A stretch of DNA of 64,000 nt from G963668655 sp963668655 (GCA_963668655.2 CAXXPQ010000002.1:620001-684000), one strand, 5' to 3'. Counted from the stretch's first letter, positions 35,536-44,816 are shown. Notes: generated from the letters alone by a model not told the origin. Numbers and translations are program-made.

Positions 35536-35860
35536 GGACGTTCCGCCGTTTGGATTGGTAAGGTTTCCGTCTTTCGGCCCATGGCTTGACCTACACGAAT
35601 TCCCGCGTTTCGTCAAGCGGAAGCCTTCGCAAAAGCGCCCGGGGGTTGCGTTTCGGGAATTTCGGCTCACCCGGCCCCGCCGAGTTTCGTGCGGTTTCGG
35701 AAAATTCCCGATGCCGGAACGTTCAGAGAAGCACTCGCAGCCCAACCTCTTTTCCATCCGGAAATCGAGATTTCCTGTCAACGCCGCCGTTTCGGCCTCT
35801 TTTTTTCCGATTTTTCCGCCTTTCCGCCTGAATTTCCATATCCTCCGCAAGATCCGCGAA
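35536..35860. other. divergent intergenic region tex / HMG-CoA synthase
   Basis: About 400 bp in all up to 35931. It contains no gene I can support; the sigma-54-type promoter motif at 35861-35877 lies at its right end. Confidence 0.5.
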
Positions 35861-35877
35861 CTGGCCCGCCATTTGCA
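35861..35877 (+). promoter_or_regulatory. sigma-54-type promoter before HMG-CoA synthase
   Basis: CTGGCCCGCCATTTGCA has TGGC and TTGC with GG and GC ten bases apart, as in the sigma-54 consensus YTGGCACGrNNNTTGCW. Predicted start is near 35888, about 44 bases before the ATG at 35932. Two further motifs of the same spacing control the neighbouring isoprenoid operons. Confidence 0.6.
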
Positions 35878-35931
35878 TGTATCGATAAAACAGCGATCCG
35901 GTATCCGTACGATTCAGCAAGGGAGTCCGCC

Positions 35932-37215
35932 ATGTGCATCGGCCTGGAAGCCATCTCCGTTCACGTTCCCAAGCATTACCTCGATAGCGAGGATCTGGCG
36001 AAGGCCAACGGCGTCGATCCGGAAAAATACAGATTCGGCATCGGTATTCGGCAGATTTCCATCCCGTCGCCCGACGAAGACTCCGTAACCATGGCCTTCG
36101 AGGCCGCCCGAACCGCCATTCAGCGGTATCGCATCCGCCGGGAAAAGATCGGCATGCTCATCGTCGGCTCCGAAACCGGCGTGGACGCCGCCAAACCCAT
36201 CGCCTCCTTCGTGCACGGACTCTTGGGCCTTCCGGCCGCCTGCCGGACGCTGGACACGAAACACGCCTGCTACAGCGCCACGGCGGCGTTGAAACTGGCC
36301 CGGGACTGGTGCGCGGGAACCGGCAAGGGACGCAAGGCCCTGGTCATCGCCAGTGACATCGCCCGCTACGAAGTGGGGTCTCCCGGAGAACCCACCCAGG
36401 GAGCCGGAGCCGTGGCCATGGTGGTGAGCGACAGCCCCGTGCTTTTCCGTTTCGACGACTTTCCGGAGGCGACCTATACCCGGGACGTGATGGACTTCTG
36501 GCGTCCCCACTACAAAAGCACCGCCTTCGTCCAGGGGCGGCTTTCCATCGAAAGCTATCTTTCCGCGCTGGAACACACCTACCGTGATTATCGCGAACAA
36601 TCCGGGCTTTCCTGGCGGGATTTCGATCACGCGCTTTTCCACGTCCCCTTTTCGAAGATGGCGCTGAAAGGATTCGAGCGGATCTTCGGCATCGAACGGG
36701 AACGGGATCCCGAACTGGATCCGGAAAATCTGACGGGCTATTTCGAGCGGTTCACGCTTCCTTCGCTGTACGGCAACATTCGCATGGGAAACCTGTATTC
36801 CGGTTCCCTGTATCTTTCCCTGGCGTGCCTTCTGGAGCGGCGGGGAAAGGCCGCGGTGGGTGAACGCATCGGACTGTTTTCCTATGGAAGCGGCTGCTGC
36901 GGCGAATATTTCAGCGGAACGGCGGGCGCCGACGCCGAACAGTGGAAAGATCGGATCGGCCTACAGGCGGGATTGTCCGCCAGAAAACGCATCACCCACC
37001 GGGAATACCTGGCCTTCCGCGCCGAATCGGAGGCCCGCATCCGGAACGGCTCGGCCTCCTCGTCCCTCGACCGGCCCGATATCTTCGCCACGAACCGCCC
37101 GTCCTTTCTGGGAATCGCGGATAACCAGCGGCTCTACTGCATTCCCGAACTAGGTGACGAGCTTTCGGTACGGCAAGGCGAAGCCTCCCGCTTTCGCCGC
37201 ACCTTCGCCGCCTGA
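35932..37215 (+). CDS. hydroxymethylglutaryl-CoA synthase (mevalonate pathway)
   Basis: A 427-aa thiolase-fold enzyme condensing acetyl-CoA with acetoacetyl-CoA to HMG-CoA. Bacterial HMG-CoA synthase features are IVGSETGVDAAKPIASFVHG (Glu81), the nucleophile in DTKHACYSATAAL (C113), PTQGAGAVAMVVSD, FWRPHYKSTAFVQGRLSIES and FHVPFSKMALKGFERIFG with the catalytic His. The start follows GGGAG at seven bases; the frame is open further upstream without homology. This indicates a mevalonate route to isopentenyl diphosphate. HMG-CoA reductase and the kinases are not in the window. It faces a convergent cyclase gene. Confidence 0.92.
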   Translation: MCIGLEAISVHVPKHYLDSEDLAKANGVDPEKYRFGIGIRQISIPSPDEDSVTMAFEAARTAIQRYRIRREKIGMLIVGSETGVDAAKPIASFVHGLLGLPAACRTLDTKHACYSATAALKLARDWCAGTGKGRKALVIASDIARYEVGSPGEPTQGAGAVAMVVSDSPVLFRFDDFPEATYTRDVMDFWRPHYKSTAFVQGRLSIESYLSALEHTYRDYREQSGLSWRDFDHALFHVPFSKMALKGFERIFGIERERDPELDPENLTGYFERFTLPSLYGNIRMGNLYSGSLYLSLACLLERRGKAAVGERIGLFSYGSGCCGEYFSGTAGADAEQWKDRIGLQAGLSARKRITHREYLAFRAESEARIRNGSASSSLDRPDIFATNRPSFLGIADNQRLYCIPELGDELSVRQGEASRFRRTFAA

Positions 37216-37290
37216 CGCCCTGCGACGGCGGTCCGGAGCGTTCTTTCGCGGCCATCGCCGCTCTTTGCCGATCGCTGCTTGATATGCCGA

Positions 37291-39252
37291 TCAATCGGAC
37301 CGCAGAAACTCCCGGTAAGCGACGAGCGCCCAGAGCGGAAAGATATGGCGATAGTTGTCGTAGTCGATGGCGGTGGTTTTGTTGAACATGCCGGTCATGG
37401 TCTGCCGGGGCCAGGTTCCATCAACCTGTTTATCTTGCAGGAAACGCGCCGCGCGGGCCGCGGATTCCGTGTGGCCGCAACCGGATTCCAATAGCGCCAG
37501 CAGCGCCCAGGCCGTCTGGACCGCGTGGCTTTCGACGCCGGAAATCCAGCGTTCTTCGAAGTTGTTCCGATGGTGCTCGCCCCAGCCGCCGTCCGCATTC
37601 TGGTGTCGGAGCAGAAACGCCGCGCCCTTGCGCAGGGCGGCCCTGCTTTCCCTTCCACCGCCGGCGGATAGGGCGGACAGCGCGAACCATCCCGCGTAGG
37701 TGAAGCAGATGCCCCAGTTCCCCACCCAGCCGCCGTCCGGACGCTGGATCTTCCGGATAAATCCGATTCCTTTCCGCAATGCCTTTCGGCAGCGTCCCGC
37801 CAGAGGTTCCGGGAAATGTTCCGCCGCGTCTTGCAGCGCTAGGACGCAGGAGGCCGTACATTCCACGTAGCTGTGCTCCACCATGATGTCCGAAAACACC
37901 TGGGACGGGTTCAGGCGTTCCAGCCAGAACGGCCCCCGGCGGCGCTCGTAGCTGGCCCATCCGCCATCCGTGTTCTGCATGGAGAGAATCCGTTCGATGG
38001 CGTCCGCCAGCCGTTCGTCGTTCACGGGCCGTTTGGCGCGCTTCTGCATAAACAGCGCCGCCCGGAATCCCTCGGCCGTGCAGTCCGAGATGGGCCAGCC
38101 GTGGGGGCGATCGCTGAAGGGCCAGCCGCCCTTCGAGGCCTGGCGAAAAAAGCGTTCGCGCCGGGGCAGGTCTTCCCGCACCTGGTTTCTCTCGATGAAA
38201 TCGTGGCATCGTTCCAGGATCCGGACGGCGGAAGCGCTATCTTGCAAGGGACGAAGCGTGTGGGCGGCGAAAGCGGTGTCCCACAACGCCGTGCTGTTGT
38301 AGCCGTTGAAATGCACACCGTCTTTCGTGGGACAGAGATAGTCGTTCAGCCGCCGGAAAGCGCGTTCCTCCATGGCGGAGCCCGGCCGTTCGAAATGCCA
38401 GATCACGGCGTTCAGAACGCTGTTGACCGGCCCCAGATTGATCCCGTCGGTGGCGTCGTCCTCGTAGGCTATGTGCCGGACGATGGTTTCCAGCGCTTTT
38501 TTTCGCAGGCGCTTCGAATGTCTTTCCTCGTAAACGACCATGGCGTCGGCCAGCCGTTTGTACAGGCCGGTCACGGGTTCCAGGTTGTCAGAGGCCGCCA
38601 CGGTGTTGCGATGGGACGCGAAGGGCAACTGCTCGTAGCGCGCGCCGTAGAGTTCGCCGCGCAGTTCGCGGATCAGCTCGTTTTCCTCGCACCGGGCCTT
38701 GACGCCGTAGAGATAGGCCATGGGCAGATAGACCATGCGTGTGTGGCACCAATAGCGGCCCGGGTGAAAGGGAGCGGATTCCGGCAGCAGCCATAGTTCC
38801 GGCAGAACGGGGTTCAATCCTTCGTACGGATAGAGATTCAAGAGCGCCAGAAAGAATTTGCCCCAACTGGCCGCGCCCAGGGCCGTGCCGTTTCCAGCGA
38901 TCCACGCTCGCATGGCGGAAAGGCTCGGATCTTCCGCGTTGCGACCCAGAAGACGCAGCGCTACGTAGGTCAGCACGGTGGTGAACATGCATCCCGCGCC
39001 TTCCTCGTGCAGCCCCACGCTTCCGTCCGCATGGCGACAGCCCTCCAGGTGGCGGACGATTTCCTCTCCGACGCCCTCCGGAAGCGGCTTTCCGCAGACG
39101 GTCATGCCGATCACGTACAGGGGAGACAGAAACATGGGGCCGCCGTAGCGGCAGCGAAAGGCGCCGTCCGGCTCCTGCCGCCGTTCCAGATTCAGCAGCG
39201 CCGTTTCGATAGCCCCATCCAACCCGTCGGATCCTTCCGCTTCCCGGCGCAT
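37291..39252 (-). CDS. oxidosqualene cyclase-type triterpene cyclase
   Basis: A 653-aa cyclase (667 if the ATG at 39294 is used). The protonation motif is WPISDCTAEGF with Asp ~390, the DCTAE form of oxidosqualene cyclases; squalene-hopene cyclases have DxDD instead. Other OSC-like segments are YWCHTRMVYLPMAYLYG, LNPSQVFSDIMVEHSYVECT, WVGNWGICFTYAGWFALSAL and NKTTAIDYDNYRHIFPLWAL, plus several QW repeats (GGWASYE, DGGWGEHH). It should therefore make a sterol-type product from 2,3-oxidosqualene. The product cannot be predicted here, and no squalene epoxidase is in the window. The start at 39252 lies 7 bp after the U32 gene, in one operon with it. Confidence 0.85.
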   Translation of the reverse strand: MRREAEGSDGLDGAIETALLNLERRQEPDGAFRCRYGGPMFLSPLYVIGMTVCGKPLPEGVGEEIVRHLEGCRHADGSVGLHEEGAGCMFTTVLTYVALRLLGRNAEDPSLSAMRAWIAGNGTALGAASWGKFFLALLNLYPYEGLNPVLPELWLLPESAPFHPGRYWCHTRMVYLPMAYLYGVKARCEENELIRELRGELYGARYEQLPFASHRNTVAASDNLEPVTGLYKRLADAMVVYEERHSKRLRKKALETIVRHIAYEDDATDGINLGPVNSVLNAVIWHFERPGSAMEERAFRRLNDYLCPTKDGVHFNGYNSTALWDTAFAAHTLRPLQDSASAVRILERCHDFIERNQVREDLPRRERFFRQASKGGWPFSDRPHGWPISDCTAEGFRAALFMQKRAKRPVNDERLADAIERILSMQNTDGGWASYERRRGPFWLERLNPSQVFSDIMVEHSYVECTASCVLALQDAAEHFPEPLAGRCRKALRKGIGFIRKIQRPDGGWVGNWGICFTYAGWFALSALSAGGGRESRAALRKGAAFLLRHQNADGGWGEHHRNNFEERWISGVESHAVQTAWALLALLESGCGHTESAARAARFLQDKQVDGTWPRQTMTGMFNKTTAIDYDNYRHIFPLWALVAYREFLRSD

Positions 39253-39259
39253 AATTCGA

Positions 39260-40537
39260 TCACCCGGCCACGCGGCGAATAGCCTTCCCGGCAAACTCCC
39301 GCGCCGATTTCAGGTAAGGATCCCAGAAGGAGCCGGAATCGATTTCCTCCAATAAATCCTCGTAGATCGCGCCCATGCGCCGCTTCCATTCCGGATCGAT
39401 CTTCACCGTGCGATCCGCCCACTGGTGGCAGTAGCGGCAGGATTCGCAGTCCTTGGCCTGGCAGCCGCTCTTCTTGAAATGATCCAGAAAGCCATCCAGC
39501 GAGCGGTTGTCGATCTGCACCGGGTTCGGTCCCTGCAAGGGATACAACACGGAAGCCGTCTTTCCGAAATCGATCACCTTGGCGAACTTCGTCAGGTTCA
39601 CGGCCTTGGGCTTGAGGAAATACTTCAGCATGCGCCGATAGGAATAGGCGTCCTTTCCCTTTTCTCCCACCTTTTCGATGGGATAGGCGTAGTTCTGCAC
39701 CAGGTCCAGCAGGTTGCCTTCGTAACGCCTTTCCGCGTAGGCTTTGGCGCGCTCCAGCAGGATCTGGGTGGGCGTATTGCGCTCCACGATCTTGAAGTTG
39801 TGAAAGCCCATGTCCTCGTAAACGAGCAGATCCTCCGGCCGGATCCAGTTGGCGCGGATATAGTTCACGGGCTGTTCCAGGCGAAGCTGGTTGCAGACGA
39901 TGGAACAGTAATCCAGGGGAAACCCCCGACCGTTTTTCCGGCTGGCCGACGACAGTCCCACCGCGTGGTTTCCGGCGATGGCGCAGTCCTGGCGGCACCA
40001 GTTGTTCACGATCAGTTGCAGTTCCACGCCGCCTGCGGCCTTCTGCATGCTCTCCAGCACCTTGAATTCCCGGTGGATATTCACTTCCGAGACCACGATC
40101 ACATCCGCGCCGTTGTCCACCCAGAAGCGCACCTTGCGGGCGTTGTCCGTATAGCGATGCGAACTGACGCGCACCTTGATGCGTGGATGGCGACGCTTCA
40201 CCAGCCGTAGAAAATAGGCGTTGGCCACCGTCACGCTGTCCACCCCGATCTCGTCCAGCCACTCCAGGATCTCTTCCATGTTGCGCTGGCCTTCGCGGGT
40301 GAACTCCTGGTTGGCCATGGCCGAGGCGTTCAGGAGATAATTGAACTCGATGCCGTGCTCGTGGGTTTTCCGCACGTATCGTTCCAGTTTCTCGCGGTTG
40401 ACCTCCGGCAGGTAGAACGAAGGCCGACCGCCCCCGAAGTAGTCCGAGGTGAGTTTCCCGAAGATTTCGTAGACGGGATACGGCTTCAGGCCCTCCAGCA
40501 GGGCGTCGTCGAAGTTGCAGGCGACGGAAAGTTTCAT
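39260..40537 (-). CDS. peptidase U32 family Fe-S protein
   Basis: A 425-aa member of the U32 family (UbiU/UbiV/RlhA/TrhP relatives). The TIM-barrel-like start is MKLSVACNFDDALLEGLKPY. Likely Fe-S ligands are NNWCRQDC and LDYCSIVC; a further cluster near the C-terminus, GCQAKDCESCRYCHQW, adds four Cys. Known U32 members perform O2-independent or tRNA/rRNA hydroxylations rather than proteolysis. It is placed between DAHP synthase (20 bp) and the cyclase (7 bp), so a role in modifying an isoprenoid, sterol or quinone precursor is a reasonable guess. The ATG at 40537 has GGAG upstream; a longer frame exists. Confidence 0.8.
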   Translation of the reverse strand: MKLSVACNFDDALLEGLKPYPVYEIFGKLTSDYFGGGRPSFYLPEVNREKLERYVRKTHEHGIEFNYLLNASAMANQEFTREGQRNMEEILEWLDEIGVDSVTVANAYFLRLVKRRHPRIKVRVSSHRYTDNARKVRFWVDNGADVIVVSEVNIHREFKVLESMQKAAGGVELQLIVNNWCRQDCAIAGNHAVGLSSASRKNGRGFPLDYCSIVCNQLRLEQPVNYIRANWIRPEDLLVYEDMGFHNFKIVERNTPTQILLERAKAYAERRYEGNLLDLVQNYAYPIEKVGEKGKDAYSYRRMLKYFLKPKAVNLTKFAKVIDFGKTASVLYPLQGPNPVQIDNRSLDGFLDHFKKSGCQAKDCESCRYCHQWADRTVKIDPEWKRRMGAIYEDLLEEIDSGSFWDPYLKSAREFAGKAIRRVAG

Positions 40538-40556
40538 GATCTTTGCTCCGATCAGT

Positions 40557-41693
40557 TTAATGGCCCAGGGGCCGCGCAACGGAAACTGTCTCCGCGTTTC
40601 CGGAAACGAGAAGCGGGCTCTTGTTCCCCACCTTTTCCAACGGTCCCAGTTGTTCGAGAAAATGGCGAAACTCGTCCAGATCCAACTGCTGCTGGCTGTC
40701 CGAGCGCGCCACCGCCGGGAAGGGATGCACCTCCACCATCAGGCCGGAGGCCCCGGCGGCCAGGGCGGCGCGGCCCAGGGGCGCCAGGATGTCCTTTCTG
40801 CCCGCCGCGTGGCTGATGTCCACCATCACCGGCAGATAGGTCATGCGTCGCAGGATGGGCACGGCGGAAATGTCCAGCGTGTTGCGCGTCTGACGCTCGA
40901 AGGTTCGGATGCCCCGTTCGCAGAGAATCACCCGCTCGTTGCCTTCCTTCACGATGTATTCCGCCGAGGCCAGGAATTCATCGATGGTGGCCGAGAATCC
41001 GCGTTTCAACAACACCGGCTTTTCCTGCCTGCCCACCTCGCGAAGCAGGTCGTAGTTGTACATGTTGCGCGTGCCGATTTGCAGAACATCCGCGTATTCA
41101 CCCACGATTTCCACGGCTCGGGTGTCCATCACCTCCGTAATGACCCGCATGTCGTAACGGTCCGCCGTCTCCCGCAGAATCTTCAGTCCCTCCACGCCGA
41201 GGCCCTGGAAACTGTAAGGCGAGGAGCGCGGCTTGAAGGCCCCGGCCCGCAGGATGCTCACGCCGGCGGACGAAAGCCCCCGGGCGACGATATCCATCTG
41301 GTCCTCGTTTTCCACCGCGCAGGGACCGGCCACCAGCACCGGCCGGTCACCCCCCAGGCGTTCCGTTCCCAGCTCGATCACCTGGTCGGTCAGATGGAAG
41401 GCCCGACTGGTGCGCATGGCCCCCGCGCTGCGATCTTCCATCAGGCCCACGGAGGCGTGGAAAATCTCCTTGAACAGATGCCGGATGGTGTCGTCCGAAA
41501 ACGGTCCGGAGTTCTGTCCCACCAGGTCGCGGATCATTTCCATTTCCCGCTGGGGAACGTACAGGGGAATGTTCTCGTTTCTCTTCACGTCCAGGACGTC
41601 CGTCACCACCCGAGCCCGCCGGTTGAGCAATTTCAGAATGGCGTGGTTCAGGTAGTGCAGTTCGGAACGCAGTTCCTCGATGGTCGGACTCAT
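40557..41693 (-). CDS. chorismate mutase / DAHP synthase (bifunctional)
   Basis: A 378-aa fusion. Residues ~1-90 are an AroQ-type chorismate mutase (TIEELRSELHYLNHAILKLL, then NRRARVV and YVPQREMEMI). The rest is a type I DAHP synthase of the AroA(G)/KDO8P-synthase-like class: VLVAGPCAVENEDQM, RAGAFKPRSSPYSFQGLG, ITEVMDTRAVEIVGEYADVL and DISHAAGRKDI. It condenses PEP and erythrose 4-phosphate to start the shikimate pathway, with the mutase domain probably acting in feedback control by prephenate. It is in one operon with the prenyl synthase (35 bp upstream) and U32 genes; the remaining aro genes lie on the opposite strand from 47643. Confidence 0.92.
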   Translation of the reverse strand: MSPTIEELRSELHYLNHAILKLLNRRARVVTDVLDVKRNENIPLYVPQREMEMIRDLVGQNSGPFSDDTIRHLFKEIFHASVGLMEDRSAGAMRTSRAFHLTDQVIELGTERLGGDRPVLVAGPCAVENEDQMDIVARGLSSAGVSILRAGAFKPRSSPYSFQGLGVEGLKILRETADRYDMRVITEVMDTRAVEIVGEYADVLQIGTRNMYNYDLLREVGRQEKPVLLKRGFSATIDEFLASAEYIVKEGNERVILCERGIRTFERQTRNTLDISAVPILRRMTYLPVMVDISHAAGRKDILAPLGRAALAAGASGLMVEVHPFPAVARSDSQQQLDLDEFRHFLEQLGPLEKVGNKSPLLVSGNAETVSVARPLGH

Positions 41694-41728
41694 GGTTTTC
41701 CTTCCCGATCCGGAAAAACGGATCGATT

Positions 41729-42610
41729 TCAGTTGGTTCGCTCCACGATGAAACGCCCCAGGTCGCAAAGCGGACGGGCGTTTTCGCCGAAGGGCGAAAG
41801 GCGTTCGCAGGCCTCGTCGATCAGCCGCCGGGCGTAGTCACGGCTTTTGGCAAGCCCCAGGTGTGCGACGTAGGTATTCTTCGCCTGTTCCCGGTCTTTG
41901 CCTGCGGTTTTCCCCAGCGTTTCAGTGCTTTGCGTCTCGTCCAGAATATCGTCGGCCACCTGGAAGGCCAGCCCCACGCGTTCGGCGTAATCGGTCACGG
42001 CGTCCAGTTCGTCATCCGTGGCTCCGCCCAGAATGGCCCCGCAGCGGATCGCCCCGCGAAAGAGGGCTCCGGTCTTCATGGCGTGAACACGCCGCAGGCC
42101 GTCCAGATCCAATTCCTTTCCGGTTCCCAGGGTATCCAGCACCTGGCCGCCCACCATGCCCGCGCTTCCGGCGGCCCGGGCGATTTCGTGCAGGACGCGC
42201 ATACCGATGTCCACGTACGCTCCCCGGTAAGCGGCGGAAACCTGCACGAAAGCCTCCGTCAAGAGCGCGTCTCCGGCCAGGATGGCCAGCGCCTCTCCGA
42301 ACGCCTTGTGGTTCGAGGGCCGTCCGCGCCGGAAATCGTCGTCGTCCATGGCGGGAAGATCGTCGTGAATCAGGGAATAGGTGTGAATGTACTCGAAAGC
42401 GCAGGCGGCGGGCAGAGGATCCGGCCCGCCCCCCGGAAACATTTCGCGCACGGCCAGAAGCAGCACGGATTTGATGCGTTTGCCCCCGGCCATCAGGCTG
42501 TAGGCCATGGCTTCCTTCAACGCGGAAGGCCCTTCCACGGCGCGAAGAGAATCGGACAACGCCGTTTCCACCGTTTGCCGGTATCGATTCAAAATTTCGG
42601 GATACGCCAT
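41729..42610 (-). CDS. short-chain polyprenyl diphosphate synthase (FPP synthase-like)
   Basis: A 293-aa trans-isoprenyl diphosphate synthase. FARM motif: HTYSLIHDDLPAMDDDDFRR (DDxxD plus two); second Asp-rich motif: FQVADDILDETQSTETLGK; GGKRIKSVLLLAV holds the allylic binding residues. Length and the DDLPAMDDD form fit bacterial farnesyl diphosphate synthase (IspA), which would supply the HpnD/HpnC squalene enzymes. AGGAG lies seven bases before the ATG. It is the first gene of a minus-strand operon ending with the cyclase and has a sigma-54-type promoter at 42653-42669. Confidence 0.92.
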   Translation of the reverse strand: MAYPEILNRYRQTVETALSDSLRAVEGPSALKEAMAYSLMAGGKRIKSVLLLAVREMFPGGGPDPLPAACAFEYIHTYSLIHDDLPAMDDDDFRRGRPSNHKAFGEALAILAGDALLTEAFVQVSAAYRGAYVDIGMRVLHEIARAAGSAGMVGGQVLDTLGTGKELDLDGLRRVHAMKTGALFRGAIRCGAILGGATDDELDAVTDYAERVGLAFQVADDILDETQSTETLGKTAGKDREQAKNTYVAHLGLAKSRDYARRLIDEACERLSPFGENARPLCDLGRFIVERTN

Positions 42611-42652
42611 GCCGTCACTCCTGGTCTTCGTCTCTTTCCGCAGCGCCGAACA

Positions 42653-42669
42653 AGCAAAATCCAGGCCAA
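42653..42669 (-). promoter_or_regulatory. sigma-54-type promoter of the prenyl synthase-cyclase operon
   Basis: The minus strand reads TTGGCCTGGATTTTGCT, with TGGC and TTGC at the sigma-54 spacing. Predicted start is near 42642, ~32 bases before the ATG at 42610. The rest of the 398-bp divergent region 42611-43008 contains no gene. Confidence 0.55.
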
Positions 42670-42938
42670 GCCGCCGTTTCCGATGCAAAGCGCGGAAAAT
42701 CCGCGTTCGGAGGCGACGTTCGGCAAAAATGTTTTCTCGCCCTCTCTCCCGGAGAGATCCGGGAAAAGCCGCTTTTCGGGCAATTTCCGCCATGAAGATT
42801 CCCGTCCGGGTGCGATACCGCACAAACGGCGCGCCGCCGCTCGGTCCATGCAAAAGATTTCCGCAAACCATGATCCGAGAAAGGCGGAAAAAGCGTATTT
42901 ATCCGGACACCTGGGACGTTCCTATTCCGGATTGAAAC

Positions 42939-42955
42939 TTGGCATCCGGTTTGCT
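42939..42955 (+). promoter_or_regulatory. sigma-54-type promoter of the hpnCDE-aro operon
   Basis: TTGGCATCCGGTTTGCT has TGGC and TTGC at the sigma-54 spacing; predicted start ~42966, 43 bases before the ATG at 43009. A sigma-70-like pair, TTGGCA and TATTCT 17 bases apart, overlaps it, so either polymerase form is possible. Confidence 0.5.
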
Positions 42956-43008
42956 TACGTGTATTCTGAGGAAAATGGTTCCCGTTCTTTTACGGAAAGT
43001 CATCAAGG

Positions 43009-43971
43009 ATGAATCGAAACCCGAAACCCATGCCGGAATCCGGCGCGCCGTCTCCTTGGTCGGAGCGCTTCGCGCCGCTTCGGACTCCGCCTCCGGACAC
43101 CGAAAGCGCTTTGCGTTTCTGTCATAACCTGGCGGCGCGTCACTATGAAAACTTCCCGGTTTTTCTACGCCTTTTCGCCAAGGAGCAGCAAAACGCCCTG
43201 GCGGCGGTCTACGCATTCAGCCGCCTGGCGGACGATTTCGCCGACGAACCGGAGTTCCGTCCCTACGCCCGCGATCTGCTCCAGGCCTGGGAAAATCAAC
43301 TGCACGAAACCTTCGAAGGCCGCGCCCGGCATCCGGTCTTCATCGCCCTCGGTCGGGCCGTACGGCGATTTCCCATCGAGAAAAACCTGCTGCTGGATCT
43401 CCTGGACGCCTTTCGCCAGGACGGAAAACGAAATCATTACGAAACCTTCGACGAGGTATTGGACTACTGCCGCCGCTCCGCCGATCCGGTGGGACGGATC
43501 GTGCTGGCCGTTCTGGGTGAAACGGACGAGGAAAACCGGGTGCTTTCCGACCGCATCTGCACGGCGTTGCAACTGACCAACTTCTGGCAGGATCTTTCCG
43601 TGGACATCCCCCGGGGGCGGCACTACATCCCGGACGAGGATCTGGCGCGTTTCGGCCTTCGCCGCGAGGATTTGCAAAGCGGACCGCTTCGGGACGCTCA
43701 CCGCGAATTGATCCGCCTGGAAACGGAGCGCACGCGCGTGCTCTTCAGGGAAGGACAGGCCATCCTGAGAAGAACCGGCTATCCGGCGCGCCTGTATCTG
43801 GCGGGCGTCCTTTTGGGCGGCCGCACGGTGCTGCGCATGGTGAAGGATCTGGGGCCGGACGTGCTGCGCACGCGCCCGAAACTGGGCAAACGCGGCGTGG
43901 CCGAAGCCTGGCTGCGGGCGGGCATGGATCGCGTTTCCAATCCGATGGAGACTCTGCCATGGATGCACTAG
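43009..43971 (+). CDS. hpnC: squalene synthase HpnC (hydroxysqualene synthase)
   Basis: A 320-aa phytoene/squalene synthase-family protein. The two Asp-rich motifs are SRLADDFADEPEF and TNFWQDLSVDIPRGRHYIP. The HpnC type carries presqualene diphosphate to hydroxysqualene in the three-step bacterial squalene pathway. A long basic/Pro-rich N-terminus (residues 1-35) precedes the domain, and M9 is an alternative start. It overlaps hpnD by 13 bp and is the first gene of a plus-strand operon that continues through hpnD, hpnE, a sigma-54 activator and aro genes. Confidence 0.92.
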   Translation: MNRNPKPMPESGAPSPWSERFAPLRTPPPDTESALRFCHNLAARHYENFPVFLRLFAKEQQNALAAVYAFSRLADDFADEPEFRPYARDLLQAWENQLHETFEGRARHPVFIALGRAVRRFPIEKNLLLDLLDAFRQDGKRNHYETFDEVLDYCRRSADPVGRIVLAVLGETDEENRVLSDRICTALQLTNFWQDLSVDIPRGRHYIPDEDLARFGLRREDLQSGPLRDAHRELIRLETERTRVLFREGQAILRRTGYPARLYLAGVLLGGRTVLRMVKDLGPDVLRTRPKLGKRGVAEAWLRAGMDRVSNPMETLPWMH

Positions 43972-44816
43972 ACGTCTGCCGCCGTATTCTGAAGGAATCC
44001 GGATCGAACTTCGCCCTGGCCTTCCGCGTACTCCCCGCCCGCCAGCAGGACGCCATGACGGCCTTTTACGCCTTCTGCCGGGTGGTGGACGACGCCGTGG
44101 ACGGGGCGCGAAACGCCGAAGAGGCCCGGTTGGAAATCGATTCCTGGCGGAAGGAAGTACGGAGCGTCTTCGAAGGCGGCGCGACCCGGCCGGTGGCGCG
44201 CGCCCTGGAATGGACCGCCGCCCGCTTTCCCCTGACCCGCGCCCACCTGGACTGGATCCTGGACGGCGTGGAACAGGATCTTCACCGAAATCGCTTCCGC
44301 ACCTTCGAGGAACTGTACGCCTACTGCTACCCGGTGGCCTCGGCGGTGGGGCTGGCGGTGGTGGCCATTCTCGCGCCGGACCACAAAGACACGGGAACCT
44401 ATGCCGAACTGTCCGGAATCGCCGTGCAACTGACCAACATTCTTCGGGATGTGGGCGAGGATGCCCGGCGCGGGCGCATCTATCTGCCCCTGGAGGATCT
44501 GGAGCGCTTCGGCGTAGCCGAACGCGATCTGCTGGATGGGAGGAACACGCCCACCCTACGAAATCTGCTCCGCTTCCAGGGCGCGCGGACCGAGCATTTC
44601 TACCAACTGGCGGAAGCCGCCCTGCCCCCGGACCTGGAACACCGGCTGTATTTCGCGGAAACCCTGCGGCTGACCTATTACCGGCTGTTCCAGCGCATCC
44701 GGGCCGTGGATTACGACGTTCTGCATCGATCCGTGCGCCTTGGAAAGCGGGAAAAACTGGCCGTGGCCGTCCGTAAACGCCTGCACCCCAAAACGTTTCT
44801 GGAATCGTTTCGATGA
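43959..44816 (+). CDS. hpnD: presqualene diphosphate synthase HpnD
   Basis: A 285-aa squalene/phytoene synthase-family enzyme with VVDDAVDGARN and LTNILRDVGEDARRGRIYLP as the two Asp-rich motifs, FALAFRVLPARQQDAMTAFY near the N-terminus and YAYCYPVASAVGLAVV. It joins two farnesyl diphosphates to presqualene diphosphate. It overlaps hpnC by 13 bp and hpnE by ATGA. Confidence 0.93.
   Translation: MDALDVCRRILKESGSNFALAFRVLPARQQDAMTAFYAFCRVVDDAVDGARNAEEARLEIDSWRKEVRSVFEGGATRPVARALEWTAARFPLTRAHLDWILDGVEQDLHRNRFRTFEELYAYCYPVASAVGLAVVAILAPDHKDTGTYAELSGIAVQLTNILRDVGEDARRGRIYLPLEDLERFGVAERDLLDGRNTPTLRNLLRFQGARTEHFYQLAEAALPPDLEHRLYFAETLRLTYYRLFQRIRAVDYDVLHRSVRLGKREKLAVAVRKRLHPKTFLESFR

Noticed and set aside
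37291..39252. Squalene-hopene cyclase
   Set aside because: The DxDD protonation motif is absent; DCTAE and other oxidosqualene cyclase segments are present.
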